DNA of 33,537 bases. Source: Rhizobiales bacterium Ga0077524 (lineage in GTDB: Bacteria > Pseudomonadota > Alphaproteobacteria > Rhizobiales > Hyphomicrobiaceae). The stretch spans positions 1 to 33,537 of the forward strand of contig LNDR01000385.1 in NCBI GenBank assembly GCA_001464755.1, given 5' to 3'. Both the position numbers and the translations under genes were made by a program. The notes beneath the pieces are model-generated. The model was not told where the DNA came from and searched no databases. It saw only the letters and a list, made by a program, of their open reading frames with translations. Shown one piece after another: positions 1 through 8,097 of the stretch (position 1 is its first letter; each line of letters begins with the position of its first letter).

Positions 1-1725
1 CGCAACGAGCACCTGTTGCGCCGAGTGGATCGAATTTGGGAGAGCCGCGACAGCCTCGGCCTCGACGCCGAGCAGATGCGCGTCCTCGAGCGCACCCACA
101 CCAGCTTCATCCGGTCCGGCGCCAATCTCGGCCCCGAGGCCAAGGAACGCATCGCCGCCATCAACCAGCGCCTCGCCACCATCGGCACTCAGTTCGCCCA
201 GAACGTGCTCGCCGAGGAGCAGGCCTATCGCCTGGTGCTCGACGGCGAGGCCGACCTCGCCGGTTTGCCCGAGTTCGTCCGCCAGACGGCCGCCCAGACC
301 GCCAATGATCTCGGCCTCGCCGGCAAGCACGTGATCACGCTGTCGCGCTCGTCGATCGAGCCGTTCCTGCAGTTTTCCGCCCGCCGCGACCTGCGCGAGG
401 CCGCCTTCAAGGCCTGGAGCCGCCGCGGCGAGAACGGTAACGACCACGACAACCGCGCCATCGCCGCCGAGACCATCCGTCTCCGCGCCGAGCGCGCCCG
501 CCTGCTCGGCTTCGACACCTTCTCGGCCTTCCGCCTCGACGACGCTATGGCCAAGACGCCGGACGCCGTCCGCACGCTGCTCGACGAGGTCTGGGCCGCC
601 GCCACCAAACGCGCCGACGGCGAGCGCCAGCTCCTGGGACAGCTCGCCCGCTCCGAGGGCCAGAACATCGACATCGAGCCCTGGGACTGGCGCTATTACT
701 CCGAGAAGGTGCGCAAGGCCGAGCACGACCTCGACGAGGCCGAGATCAAGCCCTACCTGCAGCTCGACCGCATGATCGAGGCAGCCTTCGACACCGCTGG
801 CCGCCTGTTCGGCCTCACCTTCGCCGAGCGCCACGACCTCCCGCGCTACCACCCCGACGTCCGCAGCTTCGAGGTGACGGATAAGACGGGCGCGCACGTC
901 GGCGTCTTTCTCGGCGACTACTTCGCGCGCCCCTCGAAGCGCTCCGGCGCCTGGATGAGCGCTTTTCGCGGCCAGCGCCGTCTCGGTGGCGCCGAGCGGC
1001 CGATCATCGTCAACGTGCTGAACCTCAACCGCGGCGCCGACGGCCAACCGACTCTGCTCTCGTTCGACGACGCGCGCACGCTGTTCCACGAATTCGGCCA
1101 CGCGCTGCACGGCCTCCTCTCGGACGTCACCTACCCATCACTGGCCGGCACCGCCGTCTCCACCGACTTCGTCGAGTTGCCGTCACAGCTCTACGAGCAC
1201 TGGCTGACGACGCCCGACGTGCTCGGCCGCTATGCCCGCCACTACGAGACCGGCAAACCCATGCCCGACGACCTCGTCCGGCGCATCAAGGCCGCCCAGA
1301 CCTTCAACCAGGGTTTCGCCACCTGCGAGTACGTCGCCTCGGCCTTGGCGGACCTCGAGTTGCATTCACTACCCGACCCGTCGGCCCTCGACATCTCCAG
1401 CTTCGAGACCGAGTTCCTGGCGCGCCGCGGCATGCCGAAAGGCGTCGTCATGCGCCACCGCCTGCCGCACTTCGCCCACGTCTTCTCGGGCGGTGGCTAC
1501 GCCTCGGCCTACTACAGCTACATGTGGTCGGAGGTGCTCGACGCCGACGCGTTCGATGCCTTCGCCGAGACCGGCAACGTCTTCGATCCGGAGACCGCGC
1601 GGCGCCTCAAGGAGTTCGTCTACTCGGCCGGCAACCGTCGCGATCCGCGCGAAGCCTACACCGCCTTCCGTGGCCGCCTCCCCACCAGCGCCTCCATGCT
1701 CAAGAAGCGCGGCCTCGCGGCATAA
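1..1725 (+). CDS. M3 family zinc oligopeptidase, peptidyl-dipeptidase Dcp/oligopeptidase A type (5' partial)
   Basis: The reading frame is open from the first base, so the N-terminus lies outside the window; the first possible start inside (TTG at 16) sits in the middle of a conserved helical region and is not credible as the true start. The zinc motif HEFGH is encoded at 1087-1101, and the conserved downstream glutamate helix (STDFVELPSQ) follows at the spacing usual for M3 peptidases. M3 enzymes are mostly cytoplasmic and degrade short peptides, including cleaved signal peptides. About 575 residues are present of an expected 680-700. The gene converges on the korB operon. Assignment to M3 is firm; Dcp versus PrlC/OpdA cannot be settled without the N-terminus. 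Confidence 0.93.
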   Translation, partial: RNEHLLRRVDRIWESRDSLGLDAEQMRVLERTHTSFIRSGANLGPEAKERIAAINQRLATIGTQFAQNVLAEEQAYRLVLDGEADLAGLPEFVRQTAAQTANDLGLAGKHVITLSRSSIEPFLQFSARRDLREAAFKAWSRRGENGNDHDNRAIAAETIRLRAERARLLGFDTFSAFRLDDAMAKTPDAVRTLLDEVWAAATKRADGERQLLGQLARSEGQNIDIEPWDWRYYSEKVRKAEHDLDEAEIKPYLQLDRMIEAAFDTAGRLFGLTFAERHDLPRYHPDVRSFEVTDKTGAHVGVFLGDYFARPSKRSGAWMSAFRGQRRLGGAERPIIVNVLNLNRGADGQPTLLSFDDARTLFHEFGHALHGLLSDVTYPSLAGTAVSTDFVELPSQLYEHWLTTPDVLGRYARHYETGKPMPDDLVRRIKAAQTFNQGFATCEYVASALADLELHSLPDPSALDISSFETEFLARRGMPKGVVMRHRLPHFAHVFSGGGYASAYYSYMWSEVLDADAFDAFAETGNVFDPETARRLKEFVYSAGNRRDPREAYTAFRGRLPTSASMLKKRGLAA

Positions 1726-1738
1726 GCAGTCTGTCAGG

Positions 1739-1759
1739 CCGCCCGTTGAAAACGGACGG
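1739..1759 (+). terminator. Hairpin after the M3 peptidase gene
   Basis: A nine-position stem with one mismatch and a GAA loop begins 14 nt after the stop codon. It is followed by TCATTT rather than a proper T-run, so it is a weak rho-independent terminator at best. Confidence 0.4.
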
Positions 1760-1834
1760 TCATTTCGGCATCCACTGCCGGGCAGACTCCCACCTCGCCT
1801 CCTGACGGCACCCCGCGCGATGCCTCGCGCAGCG

Positions 1835-1868
1835 GAAACAAAAGCGGCGCCCGTTTCCGGACGCCGCC
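1835..1868 (-). terminator. Rho-independent terminator of the kor operon
   Basis: On the minus strand a 10-bp GC-rich stem (arms 1858-1867 and 1844-1853, one G-T pair) is closed by a GAAA tetraloop and followed by TTTTGTTT. It starts about 26 nt beyond the korB stop codon, which fits the end of the three-gene operon. Confidence 0.8.
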
Positions 1869-1893
1869 AGTTCTCTCATCGATGTCGACCGCC

Positions 1894-2952
1894 TCAACGG
1901 AAGCGGGCGTTGACGCCCTCGAGCGCCTTGGAGCCGGGGCACAACTCGGCGACGGGAATCTCGTTCAGCGGCCGATCTGTCGTGTCGAGCGCGTCATGAA
2001 GGTCCTCGCCGGCCTCGTTAACGTAGAGCAGGCCGGTCGCGACTTGGCCTTTCGAGGCATTCCGGCGGATGGTCAGGATGGCCTCGTCCGGATCGCGGAA
2101 GTCGTGGCCGCCGTCGAGCTTGTTCAAGAGCAGCTTCGAGCCGTCATGCAAGGTCACCGCGGCTGTCTCGCCTTCGGCGTAGGAGACAGTGATCTCCTCC
2201 TTGGGCTCGACGTAGTCGAGCTTGTTCTCGGAGGCGAGGTTGTGGGCGCGGACGTAATCAAAGCTCTTGGTCGACGTGGGGTGGTTGTTGAACGTGACAC
2301 AGGGGCTGATGACGTCGAGGAAAGCAAAACCCTTGTAGCTGATCGCGGCCTTGATCAGCGGGATCAGCTGCTTCTTGTCGCCGGAGAAGGAGCGACCGAC
2401 GAAGCCCGCGCCGAGCTGGATCGCCATCTGGCAGAGGTCGATCGCGTCGAACGGGTTGGCCTCGCCCTTCTTCGACGGTGAGTTCTTGTCGTTGGTGGCC
2501 GAGAACTGGCCTTTGGTAAGGCCGTAGCAGCCGTTATTCATGACGATGTAGCTCATGTTCAGCTTGCGCCGTACAGCGTGCGCGAACTGTCCGAGGCCGA
2601 TAGAGGCCGTATCGCCGTCGCCCGAGACGCCGATGTAGACGAGATCCTTGTTTGCCATGTTGGCCCCGGTCGTGACCGAGGGCATGCGGCCGTGCACGGA
2701 ATTGAAGCCGTGGCTGCGGCCAAGGAAGTAGGTCGGGGTCTTCGACGAGCAGCCGATACCAGACAACTTGGCAATGCGATGGGCCGGCAGGTCCATCTCG
2801 TAGCAGGCCTCGATGATAGCCGCCGTGATGCTGTCGTGACCGCAGCCCGCGCAGAGCGTCGACATGGAGCCTTCGTAGTCACGATGCGTCAGCCCGAGCG
2901 CATTGCGAGGCAGCGCAGGGTGATGGGCAAGGGGCTTGGTGATGTAGGTCAT
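1894..2952 (-). CDS. korB: 2-oxoacid:acceptor oxidoreductase, beta subunit (KorB-like)
   Basis: This 352-residue protein carries the thiamine diphosphate domain of 2-oxoacid:ferredoxin oxidoreductases. CAGCGH supplies Cys34 and Cys37; Cys68 and the later SPCVTF cysteine complete the ligand set for a single [4Fe-4S] cluster. GDGD at 111-114 with the following MNNGCYG binds ThDP-Mg. With KorA it should decarboxylate a 2-oxoacid, most likely 2-oxoglutarate, to the acyl-CoA and pass two electrons on, or run in reverse. The ATG at 2952 has a GAGG site about 9 nt upstream. The gene follows korA by 14 nt and ends at a strong terminator. The family is certain; the substrate is inferred. Confidence 0.93.
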   Translation of the reverse strand: MTYITKPLAHHPALPRNALGLTHRDYEGSMSTLCAGCGHDSITAAIIEACYEMDLPAHRIAKLSGIGCSSKTPTYFLGRSHGFNSVHGRMPSVTTGANMANKDLVYIGVSGDGDTASIGLGQFAHAVRRKLNMSYIVMNNGCYGLTKGQFSATNDKNSPSKKGEANPFDAIDLCQMAIQLGAGFVGRSFSGDKKQLIPLIKAAISYKGFAFLDVISPCVTFNNHPTSTKSFDYVRAHNLASENKLDYVEPKEEITVSYAEGETAAVTLHDGSKLLLNKLDGGHDFRDPDEAILTIRRNASKGQVATGLLYVNEAGEDLHDALDTTDRPLNEIPVAELCPGSKALEGVNARFR

Positions 2953-2966
2953 TGGGCGATCCTCGC

Positions 2967-4790
2967 TTATTCCGCAGCCTGCGCCTTGGCGGGCTGGAGC
3001 TGTTTAAGAACTGCCTGACGCACGAAGTCTGCGGTCATTGGCGTGCCGTCGTAATTGAGCGTTGCGATCAACTTTTCCTGCGGCACCTCGGCCTCGACCA
3101 TGAGGAGCTGGCGCATCTGCGCGTCGCGGTTCTGCTCGATGACGAAGATCCGGTCGTGGGCAGCGCAGAAGGCTTTGACCTCCTCGGTGAAGGGGAAGGC
3201 CTTCAGGCGCAAGGCGTTCAACTTGAAGCCATCGCGATCGAGGTAGTCGAGCGCCTCGAGGACGGCAGGACGGGTGGCGCCGAAGTAGATCAGGCCCGTC
3301 CTACTGCCCGCGTCGCGGATGTTGACCTCGGGTTTCGGGACGAGGGTCGCGGCCGTATCGAACTTCCTGCGGATGCGATCGACGATGCGCGCATGGATGG
3401 TGCCGTCCTCGGTGTAGCGCGCATTCTCGTCGTGGCTGGTTCCGCGCGTGAAGTAGGCTCCCATCGTCTCGTGGGTGCCAGGGAGCGTGCGGTAAGGGAT
3501 CGCATCACCGTCGACATCCTGGTAGCGGCCCCAGGGGCGTCCTTTGGCCTTGGCGAAGCCCTCGAGCTCCTCGCGGGACAAGACCTTGCCGCGGTCGGCG
3601 ACCCAATTGTCGTCCCAGGTGAAGGGATCCGTCATCCAGTCGTTCATGCCGATATCGAGATCCGACATGACCATCACCGGCGTCTGCAGGCGCTCGGCGA
3701 GATCGAACGCGTCGGTGCTCATGGAGAAGCACTCGGTCGGGCTCGAGGGGAAGAGGAGCACGTGCTTGGTGTCGCCATGGCTGGCGTAGGCACACGAAAT
3801 GATGTCGGGCTGTCCAGTACGGGTCGGCATGCCGGTCGAGGGGCCGCCGCGCTGGATGTTGTAGAGAACGACTGGAATCTCGGCGAAGTAGGCCAGCCCC
3901 AGGAACTCGCTCATCAGGGAGATACCGGGGCCGGAGGTCGCCGTGAACGAGCGCGCGCCGTTCCAGCCGCCGCCGATGGCGATACCGATAGCGGCGAGCT
4001 CATCCTCGGCCTGGACGATGGCGTAGTTGCGCTTGCCGTCCTTTGTGACGCGGAAACGCCGGGCGTGCTTCTCGAAGCCCTCGGCCAACGAGGTGGACGG
4101 GGTGATCGGATACCAGGCGCAGACGCTCGCGCCAGCGTAGACAGCGCCGAGGCCCGCGGCCTCGTTGCCGGTGACCATGATCTTGCCCTTGGCGCCCTCG
4201 GCATGACGCACCTTGATCGGCAACGGGCACTCGAAGTGGGCTTCCGCATACTCCCGGCCGATGGCAACGGCCTGCATGTTGGCGGCGAGCAACTTCTCCT
4301 TGCCCTTCAACTGATCCCCGACGACGCCCTCGAGCACCTTGACGTCCATATCGAGTAGTGCGGTCAGCGCGCCGACATAGACCATGTTCTTGAACAGCTG
4401 ACGCTGGCGGGCATCCTTCCAGATCTTGGCGCAGATCTCGGCTATCGGCAGGCCCAGCACAGTGATGTCGGTGCGCTGCCAAAGGCGCGGCATCGTCGAG
4501 TCGTAAAGCAGCCACCCGCCGGAGACGACCTCGGCCACGTCATTGGCGTAGGTCTGCGGGTTCATGGCGACCATCAAGTCGATGCCATCGCGCCGGGCCA
4601 TGTAGCCGGCCTCGGATACTCTCACCTCGTACCAAGTGGGAAGACCTTGGATATTCGAAGGGAAGATGTTCTTCGGCGAGACCGGAATCCCCATCCGAAA
4701 CAGCGTCTTGGCGAATATGGTGTTCGCCGAAGCCGAGCCGGAGCCGTTGACGGTTGCGAACTTGATGACGAAGTCGTTGGTGCCGCTCAT
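2967..4790 (-). CDS. korA: 2-oxoacid:acceptor oxidoreductase, alpha subunit with fused gamma domain (KorA-like)
   Basis: This 607-residue protein has an N-terminal gamma domain (about 1-190, beginning with the GSGSAS stretch) and a C-terminal alpha (pyrimidine-binding) domain that starts near GNEAAGLGA and contains the hallmark YPITPS. The conserved TATSGPG and GGPSTGMPT stretches follow. The gamma-alpha fusion is the common two-subunit KorAB form, which typically acts on 2-oxoglutarate. The ATG at 4790 is preceded by AGGG about 10 nt upstream, and that AGGG lies in the 3' arm of a hairpin (4801-4817). Upstream is the flavoprotein gene (102 nt gap); korB follows. All three are on the same strand and probably one transcript. 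Confidence 0.94.
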   Translation of the reverse strand: MSGTNDFVIKFATVNGSGSASANTIFAKTLFRMGIPVSPKNIFPSNIQGLPTWYEVRVSEAGYMARRDGIDLMVAMNPQTYANDVAEVVSGGWLLYDSTMPRLWQRTDITVLGLPIAEICAKIWKDARQRQLFKNMVYVGALTALLDMDVKVLEGVVGDQLKGKEKLLAANMQAVAIGREYAEAHFECPLPIKVRHAEGAKGKIMVTGNEAAGLGAVYAGASVCAWYPITPSTSLAEGFEKHARRFRVTKDGKRNYAIVQAEDELAAIGIAIGGGWNGARSFTATSGPGISLMSEFLGLAYFAEIPVVLYNIQRGGPSTGMPTRTGQPDIISCAYASHGDTKHVLLFPSSPTECFSMSTDAFDLAERLQTPVMVMSDLDIGMNDWMTDPFTWDDNWVADRGKVLSREELEGFAKAKGRPWGRYQDVDGDAIPYRTLPGTHETMGAYFTRGTSHDENARYTEDGTIHARIVDRIRRKFDTAATLVPKPEVNIRDAGSRTGLIYFGATRPAVLEALDYLDRDGFKLNALRLKAFPFTEEVKAFCAAHDRIFVIEQNRDAQMRQLLMVEAEVPQEKLIATLNYDGTPMTADFVRQAVLKQLQPAKAQAAE

Positions 4791-4800
4791 TCGAATTGGA

Positions 4801-4890
4801 CCCTGGCTTTGCCGGGGTTACGGGGCGGAGCCCCGCGTTACCGGCGATGCGTCACGATCTCAGAGACTTTCGGTGGGGTATGCCCCCACC
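4801..4890 (-). promoter_or_regulatory. Three consecutive hairpins between the flavoprotein gene and korA
   Basis: The 102-nt gap holds three perfect or near-perfect inverted repeats. 4872-4890 has a 7-bp stem just after the flavoprotein stop, 4821-4835 a 6-bp stem with a 3-nt loop, and 4801-4817 a 7-bp stem (one G-T pair) with a 3-nt loop. None is followed by a T-run on the minus strand. The last one contains the AGGG that would serve as the korA ribosome-binding site. They could be an RNA-processing or translational control element, or a REP-like intergenic palindrome; the sequence does not decide. Confidence 0.5.
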
Positions 4891-4892
4891 CT

Positions 4893-6779
4893 TTATCCAA
4901 GATAGGCGTTGTGGTGCGAAAGGCACGCCTTTGCGCTTTGCGCCTCGACGTAGAAGAACTTCTGCATATCCCACGCTCCGGTAGGACAGCGTTCGGCGCA
5001 CAGGCCGCAGTGCAGGCAGACGTCTTCGTCCTTCGCCATGATGCGACCCGTCTGGAGCGTGTCAGAGATGTAGAGATCCTGCGACGCGTTCAAGGCTGGC
5101 ACGCGCAACGCTTGGCGAAGTTGCGGCTCGGCATCGTTCTCGATGAAATTAATGCAGTCCACCGGACAGATGTCCATGCAGGCATCGCACTCGATGCAGA
5201 GGGGCGCAGCGAAAACCGTCTGGACGTCGCAGTTGAGGCAGCGCTCGACCTCTTTCGCGGCCAGCTTGTCGTCATAACCGAGCTCGACCTCGAGCTTGAG
5301 ATTTCTAATCGAGGTCTTGAGGTCGGCGTGGGGCACGGCAACGCGCGTCGCCGCGTCATAGTCGTTCGAGTACGACCATTCGTGGATGCCCATCTTCTGG
5401 GAGACGAGCGTGGCGCCGGGCGCCGGGCGCTCGGTGATCGGCCGACCGTTACAGTAGGCATCAATGGAGATCGCCGCCTGATGGCCGTGAGAAACGGCCC
5501 AGATGATGTTCTCGGGTCCCCAGGCTGCGTCACCACCGAAGAAAACCCCTGGGCGGGTCGACATGAACGTGTTGCGGTCGACTTTCGGCATTTCCCATTC
5601 GCCAAACTCGAGGCCGATGTCGCGCTCGATCCAAGGGAAGGCGTTGTCCTGGCCGATTGCCATGAGCACGTCGTCGCATTCGATCGTAACCAACTCGCCC
5701 GAGGCCTTGAGCTGCGGTCGGCCCTTCGCGTCGACACCTGTCTCGATCATCTTCTCGAAGACGACGCCGGCCAGCTTGCCGCCCTTGATCACGAAGGACT
5801 TCGGGGCGTGGTTTTCGAGGATCGGGATCCCCTCGTAAACCGCGTCCTTGATTTCCCATTCGGAGGCTTTCATCACCTTGCGCGGCGAACGGACCGTCAC
5901 AGTCACCGCTTCGGCGCCGAGGCGCAAGGCCGTGCGGCAGCAGTCCATGGCGGTATTGCCGCCACCGATCACCACGACGCGCTTGCCGATTTTGTCGACG
6001 TGCCCGAAGGCAACCGACGTGAGGAAGTCGATACCTATGTGGATGTTGGCCGATGCTTCGGCGCGGCCTGGAACATCGAGGTCTTTGCCGCGAGGCGCTC
6101 CGGTGCCGACGAAAACAGCGTCATAGCCCTCGTCGACGATGGCCTTGAGACTTGTCACCTCGTAGCCGAACCGGGTCTCGACGCCAAAGCTCGTGATCCG
6201 CTCGACCTCCTCGTCCAAGACCTCCTCGGGGAGGCGAAACGACGGGATGTTGGTGCGCATCAGGCCGCCGCCCTTGGGGTCCTTTTCGTAGAGGACGCAG
6301 TGATAGCCGAGCGGCATCAGGTCGCGCGCAATAGTCAGGGAGGCCGGACCCGCGCCGAGCAGCGCAATCCGCTTCCCATTCTTCTGCACCGGGATCTCAG
6401 GCATGAACCCGTCGATGTCGCCTTTGTAGTCGGCTGCAACGCGCTTCAGGCGGCAGATTGCAACCGGCTCGGCGTTCTTGCGGGACGGGTCCTTGGCGTT
6501 CGGCTCGTCGCTCGTCTGGAGCCGGCCGCGCCGACACGCTGGCTCACACGGGCGATCGCAAACGCGGCCGAGGATGCCCGGAAAGACGTTCGATTCCCAA
6601 TTCAGCATGTAGGCCGCCGCGTAGCGACCCTGCGCGATCAACCGGATGTATTCGGGAACCGGCGTATGAGTCGGGCACGCCCATTGGCAGTCGACGACCT
6701 TGTGGAAGTACTTGGGGTTGGAGATGTCGGTCGGGGCCATGCGTGCTTTGGCCCGCGCTGCGATCTCGCTCGCCTGCAT
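4893..6779 (-). CDS. GltD-like NAD(P)-linked FAD oxidoreductase with C-terminal 2x[4Fe-4S] ferredoxin domain
   Basis: From the ATG at 6779 the protein has 628 residues. The N-terminus carries the GltD-type [4Fe-4S] cysteines (Cys31, Cys35, and CDRPCEPAC around 74-82). An FAD Rossmann motif LLGAGPAS lies at about 139-146 and a second nucleotide motif VIGGGNTAMD at about 270-279. The C-terminus adds two CxxCxxCxxxC clusters, at 528-538 and 588-598, as in bacterial ferredoxins. This is the glutamate synthase small-subunit fold used as an NAD(P)H-iron-sulfur electron switch. Placed directly upstream of korAB, it is best read as their electron-transfer partner. The frame extends to 6977, but the extra 66 residues are arginine-rich and unlike the family. 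An ATG at 6740 is another possible start. Confidence 0.88.
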   Translation of the reverse strand: MQASEIAARAKARMAPTDISNPKYFHKVVDCQWACPTHTPVPEYIRLIAQGRYAAAYMLNWESNVFPGILGRVCDRPCEPACRRGRLQTSDEPNAKDPSRKNAEPVAICRLKRVAADYKGDIDGFMPEIPVQKNGKRIALLGAGPASLTIARDLMPLGYHCVLYEKDPKGGGLMRTNIPSFRLPEEVLDEEVERITSFGVETRFGYEVTSLKAIVDEGYDAVFVGTGAPRGKDLDVPGRAEASANIHIGIDFLTSVAFGHVDKIGKRVVVIGGGNTAMDCCRTALRLGAEAVTVTVRSPRKVMKASEWEIKDAVYEGIPILENHAPKSFVIKGGKLAGVVFEKMIETGVDAKGRPQLKASGELVTIECDDVLMAIGQDNAFPWIERDIGLEFGEWEMPKVDRNTFMSTRPGVFFGGDAAWGPENIIWAVSHGHQAAISIDAYCNGRPITERPAPGATLVSQKMGIHEWSYSNDYDAATRVAVPHADLKTSIRNLKLEVELGYDDKLAAKEVERCLNCDVQTVFAAPLCIECDACMDICPVDCINFIENDAEPQLRQALRVPALNASQDLYISDTLQTGRIMAKDEDVCLHCGLCAERCPTGAWDMQKFFYVEAQSAKACLSHHNAYLG

Positions 6780-7132
6780 CGCGCTCTTATCCCTGGATCG
6801 TTTCCTCGCGCCGGGTGCCGGAACCGGCCTCCTTGGCCGACTCGTCCCATCCGCGGTGCCTGATTCAGCCAATCTTCCCCGACCCGTTGTCAGGATCTGG
6901 ACATGGCCGACCGCACAAAGGAACCTTCTAAAGGGCAATCGATGGCTGCTGCAACGACTTGTCGTGCGGCAGTGCACAATGAACGCTCATTTTCTCATCT
7001 GCGCGCCCATGACGTCACCGCACGGGTTGCATGAGTCGGGTGCAAGATCGGGCCACGAGGTCATCGTCCTGCCCGAAGCGTGCGCCAAAGGGTCGTGTTG
7101 CAGAGTGGCAACGCAAAGGTTAGCTGGAGAAC
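6780..7132. other. Divergent intergenic region, flavoprotein-kor operon / ccmCDG
   Basis: The 353-nt region must hold both promoters, but no convincing -35/-10 pair could be picked by eye. It contains the perfect palindrome TGACGTCA (7010-7017) and an inverted repeat TTGCA-9 nt-TGCAA (7027-7045) about 90 nt before ccmC, either of which could be an operator. A 44-codon frame starts at 6903 but matches nothing recognised and was not called. Confidence 0.4.
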
Positions 7133-7903
7133 ATGGCACGCGCAGCGACATTGGCAGAGCGACTGGCGAACCCGAGCCAATTCATGTGGCTGTCAGGGCG
7201 CCTTTTGCCTTGGATTACTGGGCTTTCGGCCCTGATCATCGGCGTTGGCTTGTGGCTCAGTTTCATGGCGCCTCCAGACTACCAACAGGGCCATACCGTC
7301 AAAATAATGTTCATCCACGTGCCATGTGCCTGGCTTGCAATGGCGACCTACCTGCTCGTGGCAACTTCCAGCATGGGCCTTCTCGTGTTTAGACACCCCC
7401 TCGCCGACGTCTCGGCGAAGGCCGCAGTGCCGATTGGGGCGGTGTTCACCCTGTTGGCACTTGTGACCGGATCTCTCTGGGGAAAACCCATGTGGGGCGC
7501 CTATTGGGCGTGGGATGCGCGCCTCACATCGGTGCTGATTCTGTTTTTCCTGTATCTCGGGCTCATGGCTCTTCGGTCCTCGCTCGACGACGAAGCACTC
7601 GCGGGGCGGCTGACGGCGCTGCTTGCTTTGGTCGGCGTAATGATCCTGCCGGTTATCAAGTTCTCGGTCGATTGGTGGCACACGCTGCACCAGCCATCGA
7701 CGCGCTTCACGGCTACGCTCGACCCGGTGTTTCGGACACCTCTTTTGGTGATGGCGGCGGGCTTCACGCTGCTGCTCGTTGCTTTGCATCTCAAAGCGAT
7801 GCGCAACGAGATCCTGCGGCGTCGCGTCAAGGCGGCGACGATCAGGGCCGTGGAGCGCGCGAGCCGCGCCGAGACGACCAGAGCGCCGACGGCCGTCCAG
7901 TAG
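7133..7903 (+). CDS. ccmC: Cytochrome c maturation heme handling protein CcmC
   Basis: This 256-residue membrane protein has about six hydrophobic segments and the tryptophan-rich periplasmic heme-binding loop of the family (WGAYWAWDARLTS, near residues 120-135). His-containing loops flank it (FIHVPCAW and the later WWHTLHQP). CcmC passes heme to the chaperone CcmE in System I cytochrome c biogenesis. The ATG at 7133 has GGAG 5 nt upstream. ccmD follows after 13 nt. The usual ccmA and ccmB are not upstream: a divergent, unrelated operon is there instead. The two c-type cytochromes encoded at 10298-11750 would be clients of this system. Confidence 0.96.
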   Translation: MARAATLAERLANPSQFMWLSGRLLPWITGLSALIIGVGLWLSFMAPPDYQQGHTVKIMFIHVPCAWLAMATYLLVATSSMGLLVFRHPLADVSAKAAVPIGAVFTLLALVTGSLWGKPMWGAYWAWDARLTSVLILFFLYLGLMALRSSLDDEALAGRLTALLALVGVMILPVIKFSVDWWHTLHQPSTRFTATLDPVFRTPLLVMAAGFTLLLVALHLKAMRNEILRRRVKAATIRAVERASRAETTRAPTAVQ

Positions 7904-7916
7904 AGGAGCTACAAGC

Positions 7917-8087
7917 ATGGATCTCGGTCCGCATGCGGTGTTCATCTGGCTCTGCTACGCCGCCGTGGCGAGCGCGATCGGCGCCCTGATTGTAGGGCTC
8001 TGGCTCGTTGGGCGACACCATGAGCGCGAGTTGGCCACGCTCGAAGCCAAAGGCAGCGGGCGCGGCAGCGGCAACAAGGCGAGCTGA
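7917..8087 (+). CDS. ccmD: Heme exporter accessory protein CcmD
   Basis: This 56-residue protein has one transmembrane helix (about 9-31) followed by a charged RHHERELATLEAKG tail, which is the CcmD layout. CcmD is needed to release holo-CcmE from the CcmABC complex. The ATG at 7917 has a clean AGGAG 8 nt upstream, just after the ccmC stop codon; the in-frame starts further upstream would overlap ccmC. Low sequence conservation is normal for CcmD, so position between ccmC and ccmG carries much of the weight. Confidence 0.88.
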   Translation: MDLGPHAVFIWLCYAAVASAIGALIVGLWLVGRHHERELATLEAKGSGRGSGNKAS

Positions 8088-8097
8088 GGCGGTCGAT

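Noticed and set aside
2952-4358. A 468-codon plus-strand frame opposite korA
   Set aside because: It is antisense to korA, has low-complexity composition, no motif and no ribosome-binding site.
4647-6863. A 738-codon open frame on the plus strand
   Set aside because: It lies wholly antisense to the well-supported flavoprotein and the start of korA. Its translation is Arg/Asp/Val-rich with no family motif, as expected for a shadow frame in GC-rich DNA.
6903-7037. A 44-codon frame in the divergent region before ccmC
   Set aside because: It has a modest AGGA upstream but no recognisable sequence, and sits where promoters and operators are expected.
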